Source: Pseudomonadota bacterium (lineage in GTDB: Bacteria > Pseudomonadota > Alphaproteobacteria > Sphingomonadales > Sphingomonadaceae). From it: 64,000 nt of DNA. Below the pieces are notes generated by a model. That model was given only the letters and a program-made list of their open reading frames with translations, had not been told where the DNA came from and did not search any database. Position 1 is the stretch's first letter. Every line of letters starts with the position of its first letter. A program made the position numbers and the translations under genes. The stretch is taken from the NCBI GenBank assembly GCA_023422695.1, contig JAFAGN010000227.1, positions 1 through 64,000 of the forward strand, read 5' to 3'. Of the stretch, positions 45,449 through 58,100 are shown in pieces.

Positions 45449-47631
45449 GACGCGGCTCGCTGCGCCAGGATTTCGTCGCGCGGTCCGTCGGCGACGATCC
45501 GGCCATTGTCCATGACGATCAGCCGATCGACCAATCCCAGCACGGTCATCCGGTGCGTGGCGATGATCATCGTCTGATCGGCGGGGATCGCGGCTTGCAG
45601 GCGATCGACGAAATGCTTCTCGGTCTGGCTGTCCATCGCACCCGTCGGTTCATCGAGGAACAGCAGATGCGCCGGGCTCATCAGCGCGCGCGCCAGCACC
45701 AGAAAGCTGCGTTGCCCGCCCGACAGCCGCGATCCGCGCTCGCCGATATGGAAATCGAAACCCGCGGTGTCGCGACCGAGAAATTCGTCGGCGCCCGACC
45801 GGCGAACCGCGTCGATGATCGTCGCGTCGTCGGCGTCGCTGGCACCGACCATCAGGTTCTCGCGCACCGTGCCGCTGAACAGCTCGGCATCCTGACCGAC
45901 GAAGCGCAGCGTCGAGCGCAGATCGTGCGGATCATATTGGCGGCTTTCCAGGCCATCGATCCGATAGCTGCCGCTGGTGGGATCATAGAGGCCGCACAGC
46001 ACCCGCCCCAGCGTCGACTTGCCCGATGCGACGCGGCCGATCAACCCGACGCGTTCGCCGGGTTCGATGATCAGGCTGACGCCCGCCAGCGATTCCCGGT
46101 CGGTATCGGGGTAGCGAAAGCTGACATGGTCGAGCTGCAATCGCCCGTCGCGGACTTCGGGGGTGATCGAACGGCTGCCCTTTTCGCGCTCGTCATCCTG
46201 ATCCATCAGCTGTTGCAGGCTGTTCAGCGTGACGAACGCCTGCCGTCCGCGGGTCATCAGGAAGGCGAGCTGGCCGACGGGTGCGAGCGAACGGCTGGCG
46301 AGCATGACGATCGCGATGATCGCGCCCATCGAAATGGTCCCGGCGTTGAACAGATAGAAGCCGCCGATGATCAGCGCGATGCCCGTCGCCTGCTGGCACA
46401 AGGTTGCGAGGTTGACCGCCGTCGCGGTCAGCTTGCGCATCTCTTCCTGCGTATAGGCATTCGATGCCGACAGGCGGCGCCATTTGCCGAGCATCCGGCC
46501 CTCGGCGCGGCAAGCCTTGACGGTTTCCAGGCTACCGATCGTTTCGACCAACGTCGTTTGCAACATGCTGGCATCGACCTGTGCGTCGGCGACCGCGGCG
46601 CTCATCCGCCGCTGCAATACCCAGCCCATCGCGAGCATGATGACCATCGCCACCATCGGAATGACCGCCAGCCAGCCGCCGAGCACCGCGATCAGCGCGA
46701 CGAACACCACCAGGAACAGGATGTCGGTCACCAGCACGACGGTGGTCGAGGCGAAGAAGTCGCGGACCTGTTCGTAATCGGTCACGCGGCGCGCGAGTGC
46801 ACCGGTGCTGCCGCGCTGGGTCGCCATCGGCAGGTTGAGCACCTTGTCGAGCAGGCGCTGCGACAGCCGCGCGTCGATGCCGCGGCCAACCTCGTCGATC
46901 AGCCCGGTGCGCGCCAGCCGCAATCCATATTCGACCGCGATGGCAAACAGCGCGCCGAGCGCAAGCATCCACAGGCTTGCCGCCGCCTTGTTGGGAATGA
47001 TGCGGTCGTACACGTTCATCGTGAACAACGGCATCGCAAAGGCGAGCAGGTTGATCAGCAGCGACGCGAACATCACATAGCCATATTGGCTGCGCTCCTT
47101 CCACACTTCGCTCCAGAACCAGTGCTGCTTTGCCGCTTCATCCCACGGTCGTTCGCGTGCGGTTTCGCTGGCGGGATCATGGCGTATGATGACCCCCTGG
47201 CCGGTATAGGCAGCTTCGAGCAGGCGGCGATCGATCTGCAGGTCGCCGGTGGCGCCGGGCAAACGGACCCAGCACCCGTCGTCATCCATCGCGGTCAGCA
47301 CCAGCGGGCGGTCGTCGTCCAGCAACAGGATGGCGGGGACGTCCTGCACATTCCACGCTGCCAGCGGCCGTCGCACGAGGTGGCAGCGCAGCCCGACGGC
47401 ATCGAGCGCATGGTCGAGCTGATCAAGCGGCACGAGTCCGTCGTCGTCGAGCGCCAGGCCTTTCTTGACCCGCAGGTCCGAGAAAGGGCGCTCGAACAGC
47501 GCGGCGATCGTCGCCACCGCGTCGAGCAGTTCATCGCCCTGCGCCGGGGTGCTGCGCCATGCTTCGAAACCCGTGGCGGGGGAGGGCTGGCGCGACCGCC
47601 GCGCCCCGCGGGCGTCGGCCGGATAGTTCAT
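45445..47631 (-). CDS. Type I secretion ABC transporter (LapB/LssB-like)
   Basis: A 728-residue exporter. An N-terminal C39-like domain (about 30-155) lacks the catalytic cysteine, as expected when no leader is removed. Six membrane helices follow (about 180-460), then the ATPase domain with Walker A GRVASGKSTLG, signature LSGGQRS and Walker B LLFLDEPTGAMD. It should energise export of the repeat adhesin. Start overlaps the TolC-family stop by four bases, and its own stop overlaps the SleB gene by four. Confidence 0.93.
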   Translation of the reverse strand: MNYPADARGARRSRQPSPATGFEAWRSTPAQGDELLDAVATIAALFERPFSDLRVKKGLALDDDGLVPLDQLDHALDAVGLRCHLVRRPLAAWNVQDVPAILLLDDDRPLVLTAMDDDGCWVRLPGATGDLQIDRRLLEAAYTGQGVIIRHDPASETARERPWDEAAKQHWFWSEVWKERSQYGYVMFASLLINLLAFAMPLFTMNVYDRIIPNKAAASLWMLALGALFAIAVEYGLRLARTGLIDEVGRGIDARLSQRLLDKVLNLPMATQRGSTGALARRVTDYEQVRDFFASTTVVLVTDILFLVVFVALIAVLGGWLAVIPMVAMVIMLAMGWVLQRRMSAAVADAQVDASMLQTTLVETIGSLETVKACRAEGRMLGKWRRLSASNAYTQEEMRKLTATAVNLATLCQQATGIALIIGGFYLFNAGTISMGAIIAIVMLASRSLAPVGQLAFLMTRGRQAFVTLNSLQQLMDQDDEREKGSRSITPEVRDGRLQLDHVSFRYPDTDRESLAGVSLIIEPGERVGLIGRVASGKSTLGRVLCGLYDPTSGSYRIDGLESRQYDPHDLRSTLRFVGQDAELFSGTVRENLMVGASDADDATIIDAVRRSGADEFLGRDTAGFDFHIGERGSRLSGGQRSFLVLARALMSPAHLLFLDEPTGAMDSQTEKHFVDRLQAAIPADQTMIIATHRMTVLGLVDRLIVMDNGRIVADGPRDEILAQRAAS

Positions 47632-49025
47632 GTGGGATCCCGCATCGCTTCGGAATTCATTTCAGGCGTCGGGCGAACCTTGAAGCGTTCGCGCGCGGTT
47701 GCGGCGGCAGCGGCAGGCGGCTGAACATCCATCGCCGCGAGCAGGTCGTTGAGCGCCGCGAGCAATTTGAACTCCGAATAGAATTGGGCGAATTTGGCGG
47801 TCTCGGTGCGGACCTGGACGTTGTAGCGGGTGTTCTGCGCGTCGAGCACGTCGAGCAGCGAGCGGCGGCCGACATTGAACTGGGCGCGGTACGAGCGCAG
47901 CAGTTCGTCGGACACGCGGCTCTGTTCCTCCAGCTCTTTCACCAGCTTGCCCTGCGCGTCCCAGGTGTTCCACGCGACGCGCACATCCTCTTCGGCCTCG
48001 CGGACCATCTGGTCCATCCGGAAGCGCGCTTCGCGTTCGCGCCGGTACATTTCCTGCACTTTCGACCGCTTGAGGCCGCCGTTAAAGATATCCCAGCGCA
48101 GCACCAGTCCGGCGCGCAGATCGTTGGTTTCGCCGCGGAAGCCGTCGATGTCGTCGCCGATCCTCGCATTGCCTTCGAGTGCAAGCGTCGGCGACATTTC
48201 GGCCTTTGATTTGCGGACAAGCGAATGCGCGGCGTCGAGGTCGGCCTGCGCTTCGCGCACGCGCGGATTGCGCTCGCGGGCGCGGGCAAGGGCGTCTTCC
48301 AGCGTGGCCGGAATGCTGGCGGCGAGCGAGGGCGGCAAGGCCGCGCCATCGACCAGATCGAGTCCCGTCAGGGTGCGAAACGAGGCTGATGTGTTGACGA
48401 GGTCAAGATTGGCCTCGGTCACGCGCGCGCGCGCCGCTTGCTGGCGCTCCTCGGCCTGCTGCTGGTCGGCGATGCTCAGTGAACCCTTCGCCACGCCTTC
48501 GCGCAGGTCGGTCACCAGCTTGCTGTGGAAATCGATATTGTCCTCGGACGCCGCGACGATCCGCTGCTGCAACAGATAGTCGAGATATTGGCGCGTGACC
48601 TGAAGCGCGATAAACTGCGAGCGCTCTTCGACGCGGAACGCGGCGCCGTCGGTACGCGCGGCCTGGCGCTTGACCTCGTTGCGGCGAACCCCGCCGTCGA
48701 ACAGGGTCTGCTCGACGCTCAATCCGCCTTCCATCGGGTAGAGTTCGTTATCGGCGATGCCGAGCGCGCGGCGCGTGCTGTTTTCAAGGCGGCGGATGCC
48801 GATCGATCCTTCGACCGAGATACGCGGGGCAAACAGGCGCTGCGCCTGCTCGCGCTCGAACTCGATCGCGGTCTTGTTTTCGACCGCCTGGTTGATTTCG
48901 GGGTTGGTCTGGACCGCGGTTTCAACGGCGGTCTTCAGCTCGATCCGCTGGGTCCAGCCCGCATCGTGCGTCGCGACGAGGGCGGCGGCGGTGAGCAACA
49001 AGGCTGCGGTACGAAGTTTCGGCAT
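47628..49025 (-). CDS. TolC-family outer membrane secretion protein
   Basis: A 465-residue TolC homologue with a signal peptide, two TolC repeats of long helices (about 40-230 and 245-440) and FNVGRRSLLDVLDAQN near the end, which is characteristic of type I secretion channels (LapE-like). ATG 49025 has AGGGGAC upstream. It is the first gene of the TolC-ABC-SleB-HlyD operon and starts 100 bases past the giant adhesin, so it could be read through from that gene or have its own promoter. Confidence 0.92.
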   Translation of the reverse strand: MPKLRTAALLLTAAALVATHDAGWTQRIELKTAVETAVQTNPEINQAVENKTAIEFEREQAQRLFAPRISVEGSIGIRRLENSTRRALGIADNELYPMEGGLSVEQTLFDGGVRRNEVKRQAARTDGAAFRVEERSQFIALQVTRQYLDYLLQQRIVAASEDNIDFHSKLVTDLREGVAKGSLSIADQQQAEERQQAARARVTEANLDLVNTSASFRTLTGLDLVDGAALPPSLAASIPATLEDALARARERNPRVREAQADLDAAHSLVRKSKAEMSPTLALEGNARIGDDIDGFRGETNDLRAGLVLRWDIFNGGLKRSKVQEMYRREREARFRMDQMVREAEEDVRVAWNTWDAQGKLVKELEEQSRVSDELLRSYRAQFNVGRRSLLDVLDAQNTRYNVQVRTETAKFAQFYSEFKLLAALNDLLAAMDVQPPAAAAATARERFKVRPTPEMNSEAMRDPT

Positions 49026-49125
49026 CTTTAGTCCCCTGCTTTTATCCGGTCGAAGTCGAAGATCCTTCTGCGTGATCCTTCACCTGCGCCGGTGTTTCGT
49101 AATGTCCGGCATCGCTGCCGGTGGT

Positions 49126-52100
49126 TCAGGCGTGTCCGGCCGACGCCATCTGCTCCAGCTGCACCACGACGTGCTGCTGCGCGAGATCGGCGATGAACGA
49201 GTGGCCCGATGCGGCGTCGCCGACCCCGCCGACGGCTCCGCCATCACCCAGCATGATGCGGGCAAGCACCGGTTCGGCGGGCGTTGCCGGGCCGAGCAGC
49301 ACGTCGAGTTCGACCTCTGGCCCCTCCAGCGCGGCGGCGACGATCGTCTCAAGCGGAGCCGCAGCGGGATCGAGCACCGCTTGCGACGGCAGCGCCATCT
49401 GCATCTGATCGCCGGTTGCGGCGGCGGCTGCCGGTTCGGGCGGCAGATCGAGCTCGCTCCCCGCGAGCAGCTGGGCATAGGTCGGGTCGGGCGCCGCCGT
49501 ATCGCCTTCGTCGCTCTGCGCCTCGCGACGGTCGTCCTCGTCCATCGCGCGCTGTGTGCTCTCGGGCTCGATCCGGGCCGTGGCCGGGCCGGAGAAATAT
49601 TCGCGGACCAGCCCGTCGGCTTTGGCCGCAGGTATGTCGGACGATTGCTCGGCGGCTTCGCGGGAAACCCCGATCTGTTGATCCGAGACCGCAGCGTCGC
49701 CGTCGGGCGTGGCGGGAGGCTTCGCCGCCAGCGGCGTCGCCGCGGCAAGTCCGGCGACGAGCATCGCGGTTGAAACACCCGCGGTGCCATTGGTCGCGGC
49801 AATTCGCTGCTGATCGGCGAAATTGGTCGCGAACGCCGCGTCGGCGAGCTTGCCGGTGCTGCCATCGGCGCGGGTGTAGAGCGCTTCGCCCTTGACCTGC
49901 ACCTGTCCGTCGGCGGCGGTATATGCCTGTCCGTCGGAGGTTAGCGAAATGCTGATGATGCCCTCGCTGATCAGCGAGCGGAATTCGCCCGCGTCGGTGA
50001 CCCCATTGCTGTTGGCATCCCGCCAGATGCCGAATTTCGCAAAATCGGGGTCGGCGGCATCGAGCTTGCCGTCGCCGTTGCTGTCATAGGCCGCGGCCAG
50101 ACCTTGCAGATCGGACAGGCCCGCACCGCCGAACACCAGTTCGGCGCCGTTGCTGACCTTGCCATCGCCATTTTTGTCGATCGCCAGCAAGCCGTCGTCG
50201 GCGCCGACCCAGGCGGTGGTTTCGGCGATGCCGTCGCCATCATAGTCAAAGCTGACCCCCGCCGCATTCGACACGAACTCGACTCCGTCGCCGTCCAGAT
50301 CGACCGCGATCGGCGGTGCGAGCGCGGTGATCGTGACCGACAGGTTCGCGGTCGCGGTGTCGCCATCGCGGTCGGTGATGACGTAATTGAACGCCTCGGT
50401 CGCGGTGACCGTGATCGGGCTGGGCGGCTGATAATTATACTGGCCCGTCGCGAAGTTCAGCGTCAGCGTCCCGCCCATCGGGGTGGTGATCGCATTCAGG
50501 GTGTTTCCGGCGATGCTGCCGCCGCTCGACACGCCGATGCTCGACGCGCCATCCCAAGTATAGGTCGTCGTGCCGATGGTGATCGACAACAACCGGCCAC
50601 CGTCGGCGCCAAAGAAGTCATTGGCGTCGAGGTCGCCCGACACCGCCGACGGGACGATCACCGACAGCAACGTCGCCACCAGATCCTCGAAATCATCGAC
50701 CAGGATCGGTTCGTTGTTCGGCGCCGCGTTCAGGTCGATATCGCGCAGTCGCTGGATGTTCAGCGGTTGCAGCGGGTTGTTGTCGATACCGATCGCAGTG
50801 ACGTTGACATTGTTGTTGTCGACGAAATTGTTCCACGCCGTCGCGGTGGCGGCGGTCAGCGAATTGCCGACCGTGGGACCGGGATTAAATATAATCTGGG
50901 TCTGCTGGTTCGGATTGCCGTCGCTCAGGAAGAAGACCTGGTTGCTCGCCCCGGGAATGGCCGTGAAGTTGGCGAGCGCCGTCTGAATCGCGCCGGTGTA
51001 GTTCGTGTTTACCCCGATATCGTCCTCCGACGGCCGTTCGCCGCCCGCTGCCGGGTTGAGCGAGTCGAGATAGGCGTTCGCATCAGCGGCCGACGCGAAG
51101 GATTCGGAGGCGAACGAACCCGACGAGAAGATCACGAATTTGATCGTCAGGGCGCCCGAAGCCGCGCTGTCGAGCTGCGCAAGCGCACCCTGAACCGCCT
51201 CGAGCATGACGTTGAGTTCGCCGTCGTCGATGCTGTCGCTGAAATCGAGGATGAAGAGCGTGTTGACGTCCTGCATCGGCTGCGACGACGATCCGGTTTC
51301 GCCGACAGCGTTTGGCGCGTCATCCTCGATCACGATCCGGATCGCCGATGCGTTGGTCGTCGTCGTGGTGCCATCGGACACCGACACGGGGACGAAGAAG
51401 TCCTTGATATCTTCGAGCGCGACGGTGGGATGATCGACCGCGCGCGACAGCGTGACGGTATAGGCGCCGTTCGAGCCCAGGGTGACGCGGATGACTTCCG
51501 AGCCGCCGACCGAGCCGATCAGGGTGCTGGTGCCGACGCCAGCCCAGGTGACCGGGACACCGCCTGCGGTCAGCACCGCGCCGGGGTTGCCGAGCGTCGC
51601 GGTCAGCGTTTCGCCCGCGTCGGCATCGCCGATCGCCAGCGTCCCGGCGAAGGTGGTGCTGTTGGTGGTGTCGAGCGTCGCGTTCGGCGCTGTATCAGGC
51701 AGCCCGTTCGGCAGGCCTTCTTCCGATACCCGCGCGATCGCGGTGCCGATCGTCGGGGCGTCGTTGGTCCCGAACACGGTGATGGTCAGGGTGGAGCCGA
51801 CCGACAGCGATCCGTCGCTGATCGTATAAGCGAAGCTTTCGGTCAGCGTCTGGCCGCTGTCGAGCGCGTTGACGACGGGTTTGTCCTCGTCAAGCGTGTA
51901 GGTGTAGCTGCCATTGGCGTTGATCACCAGCGTGCCGTAAAGGCCGACATAAGTCCCCGCAGAGGTGACGGTGATCGCCTCCAGATCGGGATCATTGTCG
52001 GCGACGTCGGCGAAGGTGCCGAACGGCGCGCCGGGATGCGCGATGTCCTGCAGGACGTTGCCCGACGCGCTGGGGTCCGATCCGCTGACGCCGTCGAGCA

Positions 52101-55100
52101 CCCAATTGGTGTCGGCGCGCGCGATCGGGAAATCATTGGCGCCGGTGATCGAGATGGTGATCGTCGCAATCGACGTGTCGCCGTCGGCGTCGCGCACGGT
52201 GTAGTGGAAGGTTTCGGTCAGCGTCGTGTTTGAATTGAGCGCAATGACCGCCGGATCATTGGGGTCGAGATCGTAACGATAGCTGCCGTTCGCGGCGATC
52301 ACGATCGAGCCATAGTCGCCCGCGAGGGCAGCGCCGATGGTTCCGGTGCTTGCACCGAATGCGACGCCGATCACGGTCAGTCCGCCGTCGGCGCCGCCAT
52401 TGTCGGCCGATCCGTCCATGCCGTTGATGTCGGTGCCGCCGATCCCGGTCAGCACATTGCCGTCGGCGAAAATCTCGCCGTCGCGCGACACATTGTCTTC
52501 ATCGTGCACGGCCTGCGGGGCGTCGTCGTGGATTGCGAACTGGCCGGTGATGTCGGCGGTCGTGCGCGCGGTGTCGCCGTCGCCGTCGGTCGCGATTGCG
52601 GTCAGTGGGATCAGATTGCTGCCCGACAGGAATTTCGTCTGGTCGGGACCGCTGTCGGGCGTGTGCATGATGGCGCGCGACTGGTCGAAGGTGACCAGCC
52701 CGCCGGGTGCCACCGAGATGCGGAACACCTCGTGCGTAGAGGTGCGCCCGAACACGACGCCGCCCTCGATCGACAGGATGACGGCTTCGCCGGTGAGCGA
52801 GTCGATCAGGCCGCTCGCGCCGGCGGTGACGCCCAGTTCATAGGCGACGGTCCCCGGGCCATCGGCGCCGAAATCGGTCGTTGCGGTGAACAACCCCGAC
52901 AGATTGACAGTCGCATCGGTCGCAAAGTCGCTTTCGTCGACGGTCAGCGTTGCCGCAGCGCCGCCCGCGGTGATCGACGGGCCATCGTCGGCAAAGCGGA
53001 TGTTGCCGCCCAGATCGACCGCGACGGTATCCGAAATACTGTCGCCGTCGCGGTCGACGATCGTCGCGGTGCCGCGCAGTTCGACCAGATTGGCCGCGAG
53101 TTCGACGAGCTGCGCTGCATAGTTGCTGGACGAACCCGGCAGCGGGTGGTCGATCTCGGCAAATTGGGTCAGCGTGACGACGCCGGTGGCGGCATTCACG
53201 GCGATGGAGAAAATGGGCGTGCCGGCCGCGCTGCCGACGATCTCGCCGGAGACAAGGGCCAGCGTGACCGGCACGCCGTTGCTGGTCAGGGCGGAGGTCG
53301 CGGCCGCCGAGCCCAGCACAAGGGAATAGGTCCAGGTGACCGTGCCCGCATCCGCGGGGCCATCGGCACCGAAATTCACCAGAGCAGTCGAAAAAGCCGC
53401 CGAGAAATTGGCGGTCGCGACGTCGAACGCGCTGCCGCGCGTATCGGCGTCCTGGGTGGTGAGGGTGATCATGTTGGTGTCGACATTGGTCGCGTCGATC
53501 GACGGGCCGTCATCGCGGAACACCAGCGTCGAACCGATGTTTAGCCAGGCCGAGGCTTGATCGCCATCGCCATCGGTGACGGTCGCCGTCAACCGGATGA
53601 TCGTCGGCGACAGCGTTACGATGTCATCGGGATTGGTCGTATCGGGATGCCGGACGGCGCGAATCTGGTCGAGCGTCGCCTGTCCATTGTTGGCGACCGT
53701 CAGCCGGAAAGCGACTGTCGATGGCGAATCCTGCAGGCGGCCTTCGACGACGTTGCCAACCACTTGCAGGACGATCTTGGAACCGGTGGCGACGTCGATC
53801 AGTCCCGAAGCGGTGGTCACCTGAAACGCATAGCTGGTGCTGCTACCCGCTTGGTCGGCCCCGGTCACAATGTTGAACAGGCTGGCGAAGTTGGCGGTCG
53901 CATTGACGTTGAGGTTGCTTTCGTCGACCGTCAGCATTCCCGCCGCGGGCGACAAGGCCGTGATCGACGGGACATCGTCCGATACCGACAGATTGACCGT
54001 GCCTGCGACGACGTCGCCGTCGGCGTCCGTCGCAATCACTTCGAGCGAACCCAGATCGACGAGATCGTCCAGCGTCGTATCGGGGTGCAGCGCGTAGTTA
54101 GATTGCAGCGTCACGGTGACCGTCGCGACATTGCCCGATACGCTCAGGTCGATGACGATGACCGGATTTTCGTCGGCGTCCCAGCCGATGATCTGGTTGT
54201 CGGATTCGAGCGTCCAGCTGAGCCCGCCGTCGAGCATCGAAATGTCGCCGAAGCCGATCGACGCGATCGCGTCGGAGCCGGGGGTGAAGACGATATTGCC
54301 GCTGGTGGACACCGGCTGGACTGCCGACGGGGTCGAGCCATTTTCCAGATGCTGGTCATCGACCGTCAGCTGGATCGGGCCGCTGGCCGTCGGCAAAGTC
54401 CCGTCGGCGAGGCGGATCTGCTGCACCGCCGACGACTGGTCGCCGTCGCCGTCGGTGATCGTGTAAGTGAAATCGACGTGGATCGGGAACACGCTGATCT
54501 GCGGCACCGGATCAAAGCTCCAGGCACCATTTGCCTGGAAGGTGTAGGTGCCGTTGGCGTTGCTGAAAGTAGTGACGCCGGTTGCAGCAACCGCCACGAC
54601 CGTGCTGCCGATCGTCACCGACGTGACCGTCGCGCCATCGGCGCCCTGTGTGTCGTTGGCCAGCAGATTGCCCGAAATTGCGGCGGCGTCTTCGGCGACC
54701 GTGATCGACGGGGCCGACCTTGCGACCGGGACATCGTCGATCACGTCGATGACGACCACATTCTGCGTGACGTTCCCGAACGCGTCGGTGACATTGTAGG
54801 TAAAGGTTTCAACCGCAGGAACGAGGTTGGTACCGTTGTTCGCGGTCACGCCATCGACATTGCCGGTCAGCGTGTAAAGATAGGTGCCGTCGGGATTGAG
54901 CGTGAAGGTGCCATGGGTGCCGACGCCATTGCCGACCAGGCTAAACTCGAACGGGCCGGTGCCACCCGCGACATTGTCGTTGAGGTCGCCGAATGCCGTT
55001 TCAGCATCGCTGTCGGGATTGCTGCCTGTGGTCAGCGCCGCTTCGTCGACCTGCAACTGCACGGCCTCGGCAGACAGCCCTGCGTCACTGAGGCGGATGG

Positions 55101-58100
55101 TAAGCGTCGTCGTCGAGCGGTCGCCGTCGCCGTCCGCCAGCGTATAGACAAAAATGTCCTCGGCGCCGTCGGGCGGGACGATGTTCGCGTTGGCGACATA
55201 GATATAGCTGCCGTCGGCGGCGACGGTGAGCTGGCCGTACAGGCCAGCGATCACGGCGCCGACGCCGCCAATGGCGGGTGCTGATGGATTTCCCCCCAGC
55301 GCGCGCACGCCCAGGATTTCGGCGCCGTCCGCGCCCGGGATATCGTTGACGAGCAATCCGCTGGAAGCATCGACTTCCAGCGTCTGGCCTTCGCCGACGT
55401 CGCCCTCGTCGGCTTCCGCCGCCGGGGTGTCGTCCTGGATCAGGACGTCGAGCGTGGCTGCCGCGACGGTGCCGTCGCTGTCGGTGATCTCGATCGCAAA
55501 GCTTTCGGTCAGCGCAGCATCGGCCGGGCCACTGTGCAGCAGGCTGTTGTCGACAAGCTCGTAGCTATAGCTGATCGTGCCGCCAACGATGTCGCCCGCC
55601 GCATCGAACACCGGTTCGAAATCGGTGATGGTCAGGATGCCAAGGTCGGTGGTGATCACCAATCCAGCAGCGATCGTTTCGCCCGCCAGCGTGAGCGCGG
55701 CTACGCCATCGGCGGCGCTGAAGGTGAAGCTGCCGGTCTGGATCAGCGCGTCGCTGTCGGGCGACGACCCGTCGGAAAGGTTCGCTTCCGATACTGTTGC
55801 TTCCGCGCCATCGGGATTGAGCCCGTTGATCGTGACGATGTCGTCGCGGCCGCGGATGACCACGGTGAGTGTCGCGGTGGCTTCATCGCCATCAGCGTCG
55901 GTGATGACATATTCGAACGTCTCGGTCAGTTCGTCATCGCCATCGAGCCCGGCGACATCGGGGTTCTCCGCGTCGAGGGTGTAGAGATAGCTACCGTCCG
56001 CCGCGATCTGCAGCGTGCCATAGGCGCCAAAGGTCAGGCCGTTGATGTCACCGCCTTCGCCGCCGAACGAAATGGCCGTGACGCTGGCGCCATCGGCGCC
56101 TTGAATATCGGCCTCGCCATCGGTGGCGTTCGCATCGTCGCCGCCGACGCCGGTCAGCACATTGCCGTCAGCCGTCGACGCGCTGCCCGCTTCCAGCAAG
56201 TCCAGATCGTCGATTGCCGTCGGGACATCGTCCTCGACCACGATGCTCAGCGTGCCGCTGGCGCTGTCGCCATCGAGGTCGGTCACCACGACGCCAAAGT
56301 TTTCGCTGACATCGTCGCCGCTGGTGACGTCGGTCAGCGTATAGCTGTACCCGATCGATGTCGCCGTGATGCTGGTAATGGTGAGGATGCCAAAGTCGCC
56401 CGCGATCGTCTGGCCGACGGCTGTGACCGTCTCTCCGTTGATGCGGACCGTGCTCACGCCGTCGATCGCCGCGAAAGTGATCGAACCTTCGGTGGTGGCG
56501 CCGCCGCTGTCGGGCGCAGATCCGGTGGGGAGGCCTGCCTCCGAGACCAATTGGCCGTCGTCGTTACCGGCAGGAAATTTGAGCGTGACGCCGCCATCGC
56601 CGATGGCGATCCGCAACGTCGCGGTGGATGAGTCGCCGTCGCCGTCGGTCAGCCGATAGGTAAAGGTGTCGAACACACCGCCGGGCGTGCCGGGGTTGCG
56701 GACATAGCTGTAGCTGCCGTTGGTGTTCAGCGTCAGGACGCCGTACAGCCCCGAAACAGGCGTTCCGGCTGCGACGGGATCGCCGCTGCCCGACACCGAC
56801 GTCACGGTGGCGCCATCGGCGCCGGGGAAATCGCGCCCGCCGTCATTTTCGGCGTCGGTGATGACGTTGCCGGTGGCGGGGCCAAAGGTACCCGCGGGAA
56901 CGCTGTCGAAATCGGCGACGGCTTCGGGGACATCGTCGATAATGTCGATTTCGAAACTGGCGCTTACGGTGTCGCCGTCCAAATCGGTGATGCCGACCGT
57001 GATCAGTTGCGACGCATTGTCGCCCAGCGTGTTGTCGGTCAGCCAGAAGAAATATTCGATCGAATCCGGATTGATCGCGATGATGTAGAAGGTGCCGGTT
57101 TCCAGCTCGATTTCCTGGCCCTCTTCGGTCACCGCGACGCCGTTGATCGTCAGTCCGGCGCGCCCGTCGGCAGACGCAAACTGGATGACGCCGAAGGTGA
57201 AGTCGGAACCGTCGCCGTCGCGCGATCCGGCGCTTTCGCCATCGCGCTCGGGCAGGCCCGCCTCGTCGACGAAAGTGCCGTCGTCGCCCGCGACGGGCAG
57301 GATCAGGCTGGGCGCGCTGTCGCCGATCCGGATCGTCAGCGTCGCGGTCGATACGTCGCCGTCGCCATCGGTCAGCCGATAGGTAAAGACGTCCTCGACG
57401 CCGCCGGGCGTTCCCGCCGACCGGATATAGGCGTAGCTACCGTCCGGAGAGATCACCAGCCGTCCATATTGGCCCTGCACCGGCGTTCCCGTCGGGCTGA
57501 AGTCGGTAGCGGATGCGCCGCGCACACCCGTGATCAATGCGCCGTCGGCGCCGGGAGAGTCGGCGCCCGCCGCGCCGGTGGCGGTGCCGACGCCGGTAAT
57601 GACATTGCCGCTTTGCGGTGCCGTGCTGCCCGGAACCGTGTCGTCGATGTCGGCACGCGCGATCGGCGAATCATCTTCGATCGTCAGAGTCAGCGTCGCG
57701 GTGGCAATGTCGCCGTCCTTGTCGGTCACGGTGATGATGACAAGATCGGTCGCGGCCGGGTTGGTGCTGTTGTCGGTCAGTGTGTAGGTGTAACCGATCA
57801 GGCCGGGGGTGATGCTGGTGATCGTCACCTGGCCCAGCGGGGTCGCGATGACCTGGCCGACGACGGTGACGGTGGTGCCGTTGATCGCGACGACAACCGG
57901 CTGGTCGAGTGCAGATATCTGAATCGTGCCGCTGGTGGATTCGCGCGGCGAAGCGGGGTCGGTCCCTGCGGGCTCGGCGCCGCGCGCGGCGAGCGCCGCT
58001 TCGGACACGGCGGCGGTCGCGGCGGTGACGCCGACCGTCTGGTCGGGGGTGGTGATCAGAACCCTGGGCTTGTTGTCCGGTAGCCCGGGGATCACCTGTC

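Noticed and set aside
50104..55284. Several long plus-strand open frames opposite the giant adhesin
   Set aside because: Arg/Asp-rich shadow frames with no start signals or family motifs; the adhesin frame is continuous through all of them.
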